A stretch of 64,000 nt of DNA from contig CAWCGF010000025.1 of NCBI GenBank assembly GCA_963794955.1, positions 199,080 through 263,079 on the forward strand, written 5' to 3'. The translations under genes and the position numbers were made by a program. Positions 8,909-19,462 of the stretch are shown here, in pieces. The number at the start of each line of letters is the position of its first letter. Within the stretch, counting starts at the first letter, position 1. The notes beneath the pieces were generated by a model. The model worked only from the letters and a program-made list of their open reading frames with translations. It was not told the origin of the DNA and made no database searches. The stretch is from JAFDVL01 sp963794955 (GTDB lineage: Bacteria > Acidobacteriota > Blastocatellia > RBC074).

Positions 8909-10084
8909 TTATTGATTGGTTAATTCGCGCTGTAAGCGTTTCATCTCGCCGTGGACAGCGTGCAATGACATCAGCGCGTGCAACGGATGCGCCCCTGCCT
9001 TGACGATGCGCCCGGCGTTGTCGCTGACTTTCGCGGTCATGCCAACTTCGGCAATTGCGCGCGCGGCATCAATGCCCTCGCCTTCAATGCTGTATTGTGC
9101 GATAACATTATCAAATTCTGTCAGCAAGCGTTGCCGCAAGGCAGCATCGTGTCGCACATCAAACAGCAGCTTATTCAAATTGTAGGCATCCGCTGGCGGA
9201 TGTTTGTAAAACTCATAACCGCCTGTATTGAATTGCAAACCACCGTATTCTGGTAACTCTGCTGAAGTCTTGACCGCCGCCACTTTCTCCCGCGCAGGCA
9301 GGAAGCGCATCATCGCGTGTCCGTGATGCCATGTCGGCGTGTATTGAATTAACTCGCCGCACTTATTGCCAATCGCGCCCAGCATAATTGCCCACGGCAA
9401 CAGTTCGGTGTTGCCCGTCGCATCAAGTTGTTCGACGGTCAAATCCAGCACGGCATTCACGTTGCCTTTTTCCAGTTCCTGAATCACCCAATAGTCGAAA
9501 TCAAATTCCGGCTGTGGATACTTCCACGTACCCGGATAATGCGACATGCCACCACTGGCAATGAGGGCGACGCGTTCTGGGCGTGTGGCAACGACCTCGG
9601 CAATCGCGCGCCCCAAGGCCGCACAACGTTTTGGACTCGGCAACGGCGGCAGATAAACATTCGTGTGAAACGGCACAACCGGAATGTCACGACCACCTAT
9701 GAGGAATTCAAATGGCACCGCGAACGTGTGACCGAGAATTGCGTCTTCGGAATAGGCGATGTCGAAATCTTTGCGGACGAGCTTGGACAAGAAATCTTCC
9801 GCCATTTCGCGGTGAATCGGCAGGTCATAATTGCGCCCCGCGAATTCAGCCTTCGCACGACTGCCCGCAACGATGGCGAACGTCGGATTACACGACATGG
9901 AAAACGTTTCGAGATGATCGCTGCCAAGGAAAAGAATTACGTCCGGTTTTGTTTCGTCGAGCAACTTGCCGAGTTCACGCATGCCAGCAATGCTCGCATC
10001 AAGCTGCCCGTGATCTTCGTCTGGCGGATAAGTGAATAATTGTGGTGCGTGGCAGGTGGCCATTGCGGCTACGATTTCGCCCAT
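8909..10084 (-). CDS. Extradiol ring-cleavage dioxygenase, fused LigB-LigA type (gallate/protocatechuate 4,5-dioxygenase-like)
   Basis: A 391-residue class III (non-haem iron) dioxygenase in which the catalytic LigB part (about residues 1-280) is joined to a LigA-like helical part (about 300-385). Candidate iron ligands are His in ATCHAPQLF (about residue 12), His in FLGSDHLETF (about 57) and the Glu of NTELLPWAIM. The catalytic base His is in ASGGMSHYPG. The tail has AYNLNKLLFDV and later KAGAHPLHALMSLH, the LigA motif. A single-chain LigB-LigA fusion is the layout of gallate dioxygenases (DesB/GalA), whereas protocatechuate 4,5-dioxygenase usually has two chains. The start at 10084 has GAGGAA upstream. 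With GalB- and LigK-like genes in the same cluster, 4,5-cleavage is well supported; the exact catechol is not. Confidence 0.88.
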   Translation of the reverse strand: MGEIVAAMATCHAPQLFTYPPDEDHGQLDASIAGMRELGKLLDETKPDVILFLGSDHLETFSMSCNPTFAIVAGSRAKAEFAGRNYDLPIHREMAEDFLSKLVRKDFDIAYSEDAILGHTFAVPFEFLIGGRDIPVVPFHTNVYLPPLPSPKRCAALGRAIAEVVATRPERVALIASGGMSHYPGTWKYPQPEFDFDYWVIQELEKGNVNAVLDLTVEQLDATGNTELLPWAIMLGAIGNKCGELIQYTPTWHHGHAMMRFLPAREKVAAVKTSAELPEYGGLQFNTGGYEFYKHPPADAYNLNKLLFDVRHDAALRQRLLTEFDNVIAQYSIEGEGIDAARAIAEVGMTAKVSDNAGRIVKAGAHPLHALMSLHAVHGEMKRLQRELTNQ

Positions 10085-10106
10085 GAGTATTCCTCAGAAC
10101 ATGTAC

Positions 10107-10181
10107 AGCAAACTTCCCAGTTTGCTGCTGGCTCCCAGAGGAGAGCGCAGGTGAATACAGTAGCAAACTGGAGAGTTTGCT
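10107..10181. repeat. Pair of short hairpin repeats (AGCAAACT...AGTTTGCT)
   Basis: Two near-identical 20-base inverted repeats, AGCAAACTTCCCAGTTTGCT at 10107-10126 and AGCAAACTGGAGAGTTTGCT at 10162-10181, sit in the 102-base gap between the esterase stop and the dioxygenase start. Each can form an 8-bp hairpin. There is no long T tract on either strand, so an RNA-processing or partial-termination site within the operon, or a dispersed intergenic repeat, fits better than a strong terminator. Confidence 0.65.
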
Positions 10182-10186
10182 ATACA

Positions 10187-11278
10187 TTAACGCTTCACTT
10201 TTTCAAACGACAAATTGGTTGAAAAGAACGGCAGTGTTTTGGTTTGCAGCCGCTCAGCAATGCGATTCAGGTGATCGCCGTCATAGCTTTCGTAAAAATG
10301 CGGGATGCCATAATCCGTGAGGACTTGATCCAACTGTTTCGTCGTACCGGAAATGCTGACGTCTTTCGTGCCTGCATCCATGCCGATAGCTTTCAGCTTT
10401 CTCAAATTCGGAATGTGCTGATGAATCGCAACCAACGTTGCATTTGCCTGTTGACGCGCCAGAATTTCTGGAACGACTTCGCCGTCACGGAATGGCAGAT
10501 CAATATAAAACGGCGGATTCTTCGGATTCGGCGACCACGCAGCAGCCGAAGCCAGCATTGCCAGCCCGAAAAAGTTTTGCGCTTTCACTTCTTCGTCAGT
10601 CTTGATGGCTTCGAGTTTTTTCACCATGTCTTTCATGCCGGGATTGCTGCGCCCCGCTTCCATACAGCACGGACTGAGTGCATAAATGCTCGAAAACACA
10701 TCGGCGCTTTTCATCCCTAAACGCATCGTGCCGTAGCCACCCATCGAATGCCCGGCAAGTCCGCGACTCGCCGCCTGCGCCAACGTGCGGTAATGCGAAT
10801 CGATGTACGCAACCAGCTCTTTCGTGATGAACGTTTCCCAATCGCCCACCGTGACCGAGTTGGAATACATGCTGCCTTTGAAGCGGGTAAAGCCATTCGG
10901 CATCACGACGATCATTTCACGCGTGTTGCCATCGGCAAACGTTTTGTTAAGGACTTCCGGCAAGTTGATCCAATGCTTGACGAGGCCAAACCATTGAGCG
11001 TCGCTATCGGTGAATCCGTGCAGCATATACACGACCGGATAGCGTCGGTTCTTTTCCATTTTGTAACTCGGCGGCAGATAGATCGAAACGTCCCGCTCCG
11101 GCGCATCACCACTGAGATTGCCTTCGAGTGATTTGCCGTGAACCTTGATTCGTTCCACAGTTCCTTGTTTCGTTTGCCCGTTCACCGCCAGGAATAATTG
11201 ACTTGCTACAACAGCGACCAGCAGACAGGTCGTTAAGCTCAATATGATTTTTATTGAAGATGCGATGCTGGCTTGCAT
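10187..11278 (-). CDS. Secreted alpha/beta-hydrolase esterase (esterase D / XynZ-type, PF00756)
   Basis: A 363-residue exported hydrolase. From the ATG at 11278 the first 35 residues are a signal segment (SIKIILSLTTCLLVAVVASQLFLAV). The family opening YLPPSYK...RRYPVVYMLHGFTDSD follows. The nucleophile Ser is in LAGHSMGGYGTMR (about residue 165), and the likely acid/His pair is in the final third, the His in YDGDHLN. The esterase D-like family includes feruloyl esterases and acyltransferases, so the enzyme could free phenolic acids from esters for the ring-cleavage genes around it. An in-frame upstream start at 11326 exists and lies nearer to no better ribosome site. Confidence 0.85.
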   Translation of the reverse strand: MQASIASSIKIILSLTTCLLVAVVASQLFLAVNGQTKQGTVERIKVHGKSLEGNLSGDAPERDVSIYLPPSYKMEKNRRYPVVYMLHGFTDSDAQWFGLVKHWINLPEVLNKTFADGNTREMIVVMPNGFTRFKGSMYSNSVTVGDWETFITKELVAYIDSHYRTLAQAASRGLAGHSMGGYGTMRLGMKSADVFSSIYALSPCCMEAGRSNPGMKDMVKKLEAIKTDEEVKAQNFFGLAMLASAAAWSPNPKNPPFYIDLPFRDGEVVPEILARQQANATLVAIHQHIPNLRKLKAIGMDAGTKDVSISGTTKQLDQVLTDYGIPHFYESYDGDHLNRIAERLQTKTLPFFSTNLSFEKVKR

Positions 11279-11306
11279 AAGTGTATGATGGTTTCCTCTT
11301 TTGCTG

Positions 11307-11993
11307 TTAGAGTTGTTCGTCAACATATTCCACCCCTAGTTCTTTCAGTTTGGCGCGCAACCCATAGAAATCAACGCCGAGTTCTCCGGCTTTCAATCTC
11401 TCGCGGGATCGGTGCTCCTTCTCCAAACGCTTTTGCCCAAGTTGTGCCACTTTGGCAGCAAGTTCGCGTTTGACGACCACCACACCGTCAATGTCGCCCA
11501 CGACCACATCGCCCGGACGCACAATCGCGCCCGCGCAAACGACATCAATATTCACTGAACCTGCGGTCGCTTTCACTGTACCCTGCGCCGAAATCGCCTT
11601 TGACCACACGGGAAAATTCATCGCGGTCAAATCCGCCACATCGCGCACTCCGGCGTCAATAATCAAGCCAAGAATGCCGTGTGCCTGACACGAAGTCGCC
11701 AGCAATTCGCCGAACATCCCATCCGTAGATTCCGAAGTCGTCGTGACAACCAGCACATCGCCCGGCTGACAAACCTCAATCGCCGCGTGAATCATCAGGT
11801 TGTCGCCCGGTTGACAGGAAACGGTGACAGCAGAACCCGCAACTTTGGCCGCTGAGTAAATGGGTCGCATATACGGATTGAGCAGACCGGTACGGCCTTG
11901 CGCTTCGTGGATCGTCGCCACACCCTGCGCGTCGAGCGTTTTGATCACCTCAGCCTCAGCTCGTTTTATATGACGAATAATCTGATGTTTCAT
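11307..11993 (-). CDS. ligK: 4-carboxy-4-hydroxy-2-oxoadipate aldolase/oxaloacetate decarboxylase, RraA-like
   Basis: A 228-residue protein of the RraA-like fold used by class II pyruvate aldolases (LigK/GalC/ProA). HEAQGRTGLLNPYMRPIY lies near residue 25, AGSAVTVSCQPGDN near 50, and GLIIDAGVRDVADL near 110, where the Asp/Arg pair binds metal and pyruvate. RPGDVVVGDIDGVVVV follows, and the tail is helical and charged. Length matches LigK (about 228). It should split 4-carboxy-4-hydroxy-2-oxoadipate into pyruvate and oxaloacetate, the last step of the gallate and protocatechuate 4,5 pathways. The ATG at 11993 overlaps the hydratase stop as ATGA, which implies translational coupling. The symbol is by pathway analogy. 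Confidence 0.85.
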   Translation of the reverse strand: MKHQIIRHIKRAEAEVIKTLDAQGVATIHEAQGRTGLLNPYMRPIYSAAKVAGSAVTVSCQPGDNLMIHAAIEVCQPGDVLVVTTTSESTDGMFGELLATSCQAHGILGLIIDAGVRDVADLTAMNFPVWSKAISAQGTVKATAGSVNIDVVCAGAIVRPGDVVVGDIDGVVVVKRELAAKVAQLGQKRLEKEHRSRERLKAGELGVDFYGLRAKLKELGVEYVDEQL

Positions 11994-12718
11994 GCAAGTG
12001 CATCCATCGTGACTTGTGGGTAAACGCGCTGAAATGCTTCCGCGTAAACAATGGCTGAATTGCCCGAATTGCGCCCGCCCTGTGTGCCGCGCCGCTTGGC
12101 CACATCGGTGTAGTAATTCCATAAATGGACCTGCGCATCCATACAGTGCATCGCCGCGACCTTGGTTTCAAAGACGGGCGTGATGTCCAAGATTACATCG
12201 GGCTTGAACTGGCACATTTCTGTCTGATGCGGCTCGAAGTAAAATACAGGGGGCGCGCCCAAGTGTTTGTGCGGGCTGGGATAACCCATCGCCTGCGCAT
12301 AGACCCGCGCATTCATTGTGAGCTTCGACGTGGCTTCGTGATCGCCGTTGTAGGGGTCAACCGGCGTGTGCGTCATCACGCACGTAGGCTGGAAGCGGCG
12401 AAACTCCTGCACCAGTTCTTCTATCAGTTCCTTCGTCACGCCGAGTGGATAATCGCCCACATCAAAACAGTGAATTTCTGCACCTAAGACTTGCGCTGCT
12501 TTCGTCGCCTCTGCGTGCCGCGTCTTCTTAACCTCTTCCAGTGTCATGCCTTCTTTTTTCCAAAGTCCCTGCGATTCGCCACGCTCACCATACGACAGGC
12601 ACATCACACGCACGCGAGCGCCACGCGCAGCATAGAGCGCAATCGCTCCGCCCGCGCGCCAAACGAAATCCGCTGCGTGCGCACTGACCACCAATAATCG
12701 TTCATTTTCCCAATCCAT
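11990..12718 (-). CDS. galB: 4-oxalomesaconate hydratase, GalB-like (PIG-L/LmbE fold)
   Basis: A 242-residue member of the PIG-L deacetylase-like family. It opens RLLVVSAHAADFVWRAGGAIALY, where the family's AHPDD zinc motif is replaced by AHAAD as in the GalB hydratases; SYGERGES and RHAEATKAAQVLGA follow, then MTHTPVDPYNGDHEATS with a conserved His-Asp-His cluster, and a C-terminal RRGTQGGRNSG. This departure from the deacetylase motif plus the neighbouring dioxygenase and aldolase make 4-oxalomesaconate hydratase the best reading. The ATG at 12718 is preceded by AAGGA at 7 bases. The stop overlaps the aldolase start. Confidence 0.85.
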   Translation of the reverse strand: MDWENERLLVVSAHAADFVWRAGGAIALYAARGARVRVMCLSYGERGESQGLWKKEGMTLEEVKKTRHAEATKAAQVLGAEIHCFDVGDYPLGVTKELIEELVQEFRRFQPTCVMTHTPVDPYNGDHEATSKLTMNARVYAQAMGYPSPHKHLGAPPVFYFEPHQTEMCQFKPDVILDITPVFETKVAAMHCMDAQVHLWNYYTDVAKRRGTQGGRNSGNSAIVYAEAFQRVYPQVTMDALA

Positions 12719-12747
12719 CTTGCAGTCCTTATTCAAATCTCAAATCT

Positions 12748-13674
12748 TCAGGATACTAGCCCCGCTGGAATCGTGGCTGCCATCCGGTGAATCTCAGCCA
12801 CCGTAAAACCTGCATCCAGCAACCGTTGCGCAAACATCGCAAAGCCTTCCGTGACCGGCGGGTTGGTCTTTTGCCCCAGATCAGTCGCAAGCAGGCTGCG
12901 CTCTACGCCGGTCGTGCGAATGTTGGCGAAGACCGCTTCCCACGGCGCTTTGTTCGTGTGATAAGTCGTGAAGCAATGTTCGATGATCGCGCCCAAATCG
13001 GCAAGTGCAGCTTGCTCTTCGCCTGTCAAATTCTGCGAAGGGAATTCAGCGTGTGTGACAATGATGCGGTTGACGCCGCGCGCTTTGGCTTCTTTGACGA
13101 GCGGAAAAATTTCGTGCCGACCCAAATGCCCCGTCGCCAAAATCATATCGTGCTTGGCAATCAATTCCAGACATTGACGCGTGTCTTCGTTGATCGTACC
13201 TTCGCTGTCCAGCACTGTCATCGGCGGACGCGTAATGCCTGCGGCGGCGATTTCGCGCTGAATCTTGGCCCAGAAAGGTAACTTTTCATTACCGCCATCC
13301 AGGCGACCTGCGGTTTCGTTCGCAGCATCCACCGTAGGGAACCAAACGATTTTGTTGCCGGAGCGTCCTGCGATTTCAACAGCAACAGGATTCAGACCTC
13401 CGATGCTATGATTCAGTGCAATCGCGCCGTAAGCCTTGATACCCGGCACGCATTTTGACACGACCTGGGCGCGTTCGGCGGTGGGAATGTAATGCGACTT
13501 CAGCACAAAGCCTTGCAGTCCATGCGCCAGAAAATCTTTCGCCAAATCCACATCATCAATGCGTCGCTCAATGACATCCGGTGCCACGTGAATTTGCAAA
13601 TCATACGCGCCCTGTAGCGCTTCCCACGCCGCCGCAGAAACAGGCGTGACGGCACTCGCATCTTGTGTACTCAT
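12748..13674 (-). CDS. DUF6282-type protein, amidohydrolase-like
   Basis: A 308-residue protein that looks like a metal-dependent TIM-barrel hydrolase. After WEALQGAYDLQIHVAPDV (about residues 17-34) come FVLKSHYIPT, LNHSIGG, ILATGHLGRHEI, VTHAEFPSQN and LLATDLGQ, each ending a predicted barrel strand with His or Asp, the usual arrangement of amidohydrolase metal ligands. The first motif reads QIH; many amidohydrolases have HxH there, so one ligand may be absent. A hydrolase acting on a lactone, like 2-pyrone-4,6-dicarboxylate hydrolase in the LigABC route, would fit, but that is inference. It is the first gene of the operon, with a strong AGGAGG site, and is divergent from the FCD regulator. 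Confidence 0.75.
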   Translation of the reverse strand: MSTQDASAVTPVSAAAWEALQGAYDLQIHVAPDVIERRIDDVDLAKDFLAHGLQGFVLKSHYIPTAERAQVVSKCVPGIKAYGAIALNHSIGGLNPVAVEIAGRSGNKIVWFPTVDAANETAGRLDGGNEKLPFWAKIQREIAAAGITRPPMTVLDSEGTINEDTRQCLELIAKHDMILATGHLGRHEIFPLVKEAKARGVNRIIVTHAEFPSQNLTGEEQAALADLGAIIEHCFTTYHTNKAPWEAVFANIRTTGVERSLLATDLGQKTNPPVTEGFAMFAQRLLDAGFTVAEIHRMAATIPAGLVS

Positions 13675-13763
13675 AAGCCTCCTGGCAAAACAGACAATGA
13701 AAGAATAGGTTCGCTACGAACGATCCGAGAGATGCCGCGAAGCATGGCGGCAATTCGCTTGCT

Positions 13764-13769
13764 TGTCAA
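13764..13769 (-). promoter_or_regulatory. Candidate -35 element of the aromatic operon
   Basis: On the minus strand this reads TTGACA, a perfect sigma70 -35, about 90 bases before the DUF6282 start. No strong -10 follows at 16-18 bases, so it may depend on an activator. The palindrome at 13783-13798 lies just upstream of it, the usual place for an activator site. Confidence 0.4.
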
Positions 13770-13782
13770 GTACGATGCAGCC

Positions 13783-13798
13783 TTCTGATATATCAGAA
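13783..13798. promoter_or_regulatory. Palindromic operator candidate, TTCTGATATATCAGAA
   Basis: A perfect 16-base palindrome in the 300-base gap between the divergent aromatic operon and its FCD-type GntR regulator. It is immediately upstream of a TTGACA on the operon strand. Position and symmetry suit a dimeric winged-helix regulator; the binding protein is inferred from adjacency only. Confidence 0.55.
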
Positions 13799-13862
13799 TC
13801 TTAAAAGCAAAAGGTGTTAGCTTAGCCTTTAAGCACAAACTGCTTGATCTTCTTTTGCTTAG

Positions 13863-13875
13863 TCAGAATTTCTGA
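13863..13875. promoter_or_regulatory. Second related palindrome, TCAGAATTTCTGA
   Basis: A 13-base palindrome about 80 bases from the first, sharing the TTCTGATA half-site on the same strand (TTTCTGATAT runs to 13878). Two spaced copies of one half-site between divergent genes suggest cooperative binding by the adjacent regulator. The rest of the 13675-13974 gap holds no gene. Confidence 0.5.
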
Positions 13876-13974
13876 TATGGCAAAGGTAAGAAACGACTTG
13901 ACGCTGTATCGCTCAACCTGTCATATTTCCGGCGGCCTCGCGCCTTAACCATCTGAACCTGGAGAACAGTATTT

Positions 13975-14691
13975 ATGAACGAGCCTGAGGAAGACCACAG
14001 TCTGGCAACAGAAGCATACGTGATTTTGCGCGAGCGAATATTGCGTGGCAAATTGCCGCTGGGGCAGGGACTTTCGCGGCGCAAAATTGCAACCGAACTT
14101 GGCATGAGCATGCTGCCCGTGACCGAAGCTTTATTGCGCCTGGAGGTGGAAGGATTGTTAGAAAGCCGCCCCCGCGCTGGTACGCGCGTGAAGATTCCTT
14201 CCGAACAGGACGTGCGTGGGCATTACGTGGTGCGCGAGGCCTTGGAGGTACAGGCCGCGCGGCTCTTCGCCACAGTGGCGACCCCACGCGAACGCTCTGA
14301 ATTGCAAAAACTGGCCGGGCGTGTGGACGCGTTGTATGCACAAGGCCAGCATAACCAGAACAACTATCTCCTCTTTCTCGGCGTGCATGAAAAACTGCAT
14401 CGCCGCATCGCGGAAGGCACGCACTGCCAGGCGCTGGTCGAAGCGATTGAGAAAAACCATGCGCTTGCTTCGACGTGGCTGTGCGTGCCCCAGGAGGAGG
14501 CGCTGGCGGAGCCGGTGCGACGGCATCAGGAGTTGATTGGAGTCCTGGTCAAAGGCACGCCCGCCGTCGCGGCCAAGGCCATGAGCGAACATATCCAAGC
14601 GGCCTTGCAACATACGCTCCTGCGCCTGCAATCGCATTTTCAAATCAGCCCCGCCAGCCTGAAAATCTTTTCTCGTAGCGAGAAGAAGTAA
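13975..14691 (+). CDS. GntR-family regulator with FCD domain (FadR subfamily)
   Basis: A 238-residue regulator. Residues 9-72 are the GntR winged helix (YVILRERILRGKLPLGQGLS, then RKIATELGMSMLPVTEALLRLEVEGLL). Residues about 80-215 are the all-helical FCD effector domain, with HYVVREALEVQAARL, HEKLHRRIAEGTH and the C-terminal HIQAALQHTL that supply its metal/ligand histidines. It is divergent from the aromatic catabolic operon and lies next to two matching palindromes, so it is the probable pathway regulator sensing an organic acid. GGAG precedes the ATG. Confidence 0.88.
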   Translation: MNEPEEDHSLATEAYVILRERILRGKLPLGQGLSRRKIATELGMSMLPVTEALLRLEVEGLLESRPRAGTRVKIPSEQDVRGHYVVREALEVQAARLFATVATPRERSELQKLAGRVDALYAQGQHNQNNYLLFLGVHEKLHRRIAEGTHCQALVEAIEKNHALASTWLCVPQEEALAEPVRRHQELIGVLVKGTPAVAAKAMSEHIQAALQHTLLRLQSHFQISPASLKIFSRSEKK

Positions 14692-14735
14692 CGCCCCAAG
14701 CATCTGACAGCTGCCTCTTCTCCGCGCTCAATTCG

Positions 14736-14996
14736 TCACAACTCCAGCAGTTCCCGCGGCTTTTTGGCTTGCCGTTCGCTTTTGACCTTGCGCAAATTGA
14801 CGAGGGCAGAATGATGCGCGCGAAAGAAGGGCGGCGACGGCAGACGCGCTTCATAAAAATACGCCCAAGCGAGTTGCTGTTGTAGCTTGGCGTTCTTGGG
14901 TTCGCGTGCGAGTTGCGATACAAGCTGGTTTGGCGATGACGCTTGCTCCTGTGCGCCCATGTGCAGCCAACAGGAAATTGTAGTGGTAAGTAGCAC
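14736..14996 (-). pseudogene. Chimeric fragment: TPR-like start joined to a LytTR-domain end
   Basis: This 86-residue frame begins with a weak signal-like stretch and a TPR-like segment (LVSQLAREPKNAKLQQQLAWAYF). It then switches to RLPSPPFFRAHHSALVNLRK, which closely matches the LytTR DNA-binding motif (FxRxHrSyxVNLxxI) of response regulators. Neither half is a whole domain, and the two do not belong together in any family I know. The best reading is a remnant left by deletion between two genes. It is convergent with the FCD regulator. Confidence 0.45.
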
Positions 14997-15223
14997 TGAA
15001 AAAACGGCGATCTAACGGCGATCTATTTGATAAGTCTCATTCGTAGTCTCCTTTGGTTTCTGTTGCGCGAAGAGACTACGACGAGAATTCTCAAACGTGC
15101 GTAGAGACATTCTGATGAGCGCGGAAAACCGATAGATGAGCGCAGAGAGTCGAAAGATAAGAGAGAGAAGAAGCGATACAGATAGGGAGAGGATCTAACT
15201 GCATGGATAGAGAGAAAAATATG

Positions 15224-15252
15224 TTGACAATCGCTGCGGTGAGCGAGATAAC
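15224..15252 (+). promoter_or_regulatory. Candidate sigma70 promoter for the 95-residue gene
   Basis: TTGACA at 15224-15229, a 17-base spacer, then GATAAC (4 of 6 matches to the -10) at 15247-15252. Transcription would start near 15259, about 20 bases before the ATG at 15282. The stretch from 14997 to this point is purine-rich and otherwise shows no gene. Confidence 0.5.
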
Positions 15253-15281
15253 AAAAGGGAACTTCAATTTGAGGTAAAATT

Positions 15282-15569
15282 ATGAATCGAACGATTATCA
15301 CTAACGAATCCACACTCCAGCGACTGAAACCACTTGGATTGACGCCATTTCAACTCAGCGCACTGCGAATCTTCCTGAATTGCTTATTCACAGTATACTA
15401 TCCACCTGCTATTGCTCAGGCAATTAAAGAAGTAATGGCCCGCTTCGGCTATCACGATCCGAAAGCTTTTTGGGAGTATATTTGCTACCACACGCAGATT
15501 GAGCCGGAGCATTTTCAGGAAGTCAAAGTAGATCACCCTAGACGATTTCGCTTTAAGTTCAAAAAATGA
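15282..15569 (+). CDS. Small protein of unknown function (95 residues)
   Basis: GAGG lies 7-8 bases before the ATG and a reasonable promoter is upstream, so the frame is probably expressed. The product begins LKPLGLTPFQLSALRIFLNCLF, which looks like an amphipathic helix or membrane-associated segment, then has a hydrophilic, aromatic-rich middle (GYHDPKAFWEYICYHTQIEP) and a basic tail (RRFRFKFKK). No family was recognised. It is convergent with the M14 peptidase, and the stops are 23 bases apart. Confidence 0.55.
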   Translation: MNRTIITNESTLQRLKPLGLTPFQLSALRIFLNCLFTVYYPPAIAQAIKEVMARFGYHDPKAFWEYICYHTQIEPEHFQEVKVDHPRRFRFKFKK

Positions 15570-15592
15570 AAAGGCGGCCAAAGCGCCCTTCT

Positions 15593-18352
<2,760 letters not shown>

Positions 18353-18608
18353 TATAGGGGACTCCTTAGAAATGCGGGATGGACTGTATGGTGATTGAAA
18401 AATAAACGTACCCACTCAAAAGGAGGCGTCAAGAGTTCAAGCTTTAACTTGTTTCCAGAGGCTGAAAAGCCAAACTAAAGTTTGTACTCCTAACACTTAA
18501 TTTTTATGTGTGTCTATTCAATGTTATTCCAGCTGTCTGAACTTTGTTTACTTTTCTTCGCGCGCTTTGCGCAACATTGCGGCGCGAAGGTGGATTGTGT
18601 ATCAGATA

Positions 18609-19447
18609 TTACGTTTTTAGCCAATCGTTCCAGCCTTTTTCATAGTCGGCGAGCGTGTCTGCAAAATCCGCTTCCAGGCAATGCTCAGCTTCGACCAGGG
18701 CTTTTTCCGGTGTGTCAGCGAATGACAGCGCGAGCATAAAACGCTTTGGTTGCTTAATGCGTGCAACACAGATGACATTAGATTTATCGGCGCGCGGGCT
18801 TTGCCTCGTTAGCTTGAAACGGCGCAATAAAGTTTGCAAACCGTCATTCGCGCCGACCGCATCCACGCTCATTTCCGCAAAGCCTTTGTCGGCAATCAGC
18901 GCTGAGCAACTAGGTCGCCTTCATACACACTAAACGCGCCCTGCCCGCCAAATTGCGCGGCAGTGTCGTTGGCTTCTGTGTTTGCCAACGCCGGATCAAA
19001 GACCACATAGAGTTGGTAATGCGCGGGTGCACGAAAGTCTACATCAATCAGCACCGTGCTGTAATCTGGATAGGCGCAGTAGCTTTTCGTCAGCGTGAAT
19101 TTTCGTTTCGGATGCGTGCTGATTTGCTGAAAGCTCAAAGAACGCGGATTCGTGGCGATGAGTTGATGTGTGATTGCAGGATCGCGTTCCGACACGGCAA
19201 AGCTCTTGCCATCGGTAACGACAAAGTAAAGCGACGTCAGATTTTGGGTTTTGAGATTCGGATAATGCGCCTGGCTCAAAATGCCCTCGCGCAGGGTGAA
19301 CCAGACTTTGGAATCGGGCAGGATGCTGGTGCCGAAACCTTCCTGAGCTTGCGCCAAAATTGAAATAGCCACCGAGGCCACGGAGAACACGGAGAAAAGG
19401 AACAACACTTTTGCTCTGTGCCCTCGGTGTCCTCTGTGGCTATTCAT
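18609..19447 (-). pseudogene. GH15 glucoamylase/glucodextranase-like gene, N-terminal fragment with frameshift
   Basis: The frame from 19447 encodes a signal peptide and then GTSILPDSKVWFTLREGIL, YFVVTDGKSFAVSERD and PDYSTVLIDVDFRAP, the order of the N-terminal beta-sandwich of bacterial glucoamylases/glucodextranases (GH15). It stops at about 18897 (GDLVAQR then TGA). A shift by one base continues ALIADKGFAEMSVDAVGANDG, the next conserved stretch, down to a second stop at 18609 (EKGWNDWLKT). The catalytic (alpha/alpha)6 barrel of about 400 residues is missing. The first 30 codons coincide with a dispersed inverted repeat. Confidence 0.75.
19367..19441. repeat. Dispersed imperfect inverted repeat (HRGHRG-coding type)
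   Basis: AGCCACCGAGGCCACGGAGA... at 19367-19394 is an imperfect inverted copy of CTCTGTGCCCTCGGTGTCCT... at 19414-19441, with about 19 bases between. Read on the minus strand it encodes the HRGHRG motif followed by a hydrophobic run. Repeats with this sequence pattern are, to my knowledge, scattered through genomes of several soil phyla. Here it forms the 5' end of the GH15 remnant. Confidence 0.65.
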
Positions 19448-19462
19448 CTTTCATCCGAAGCT

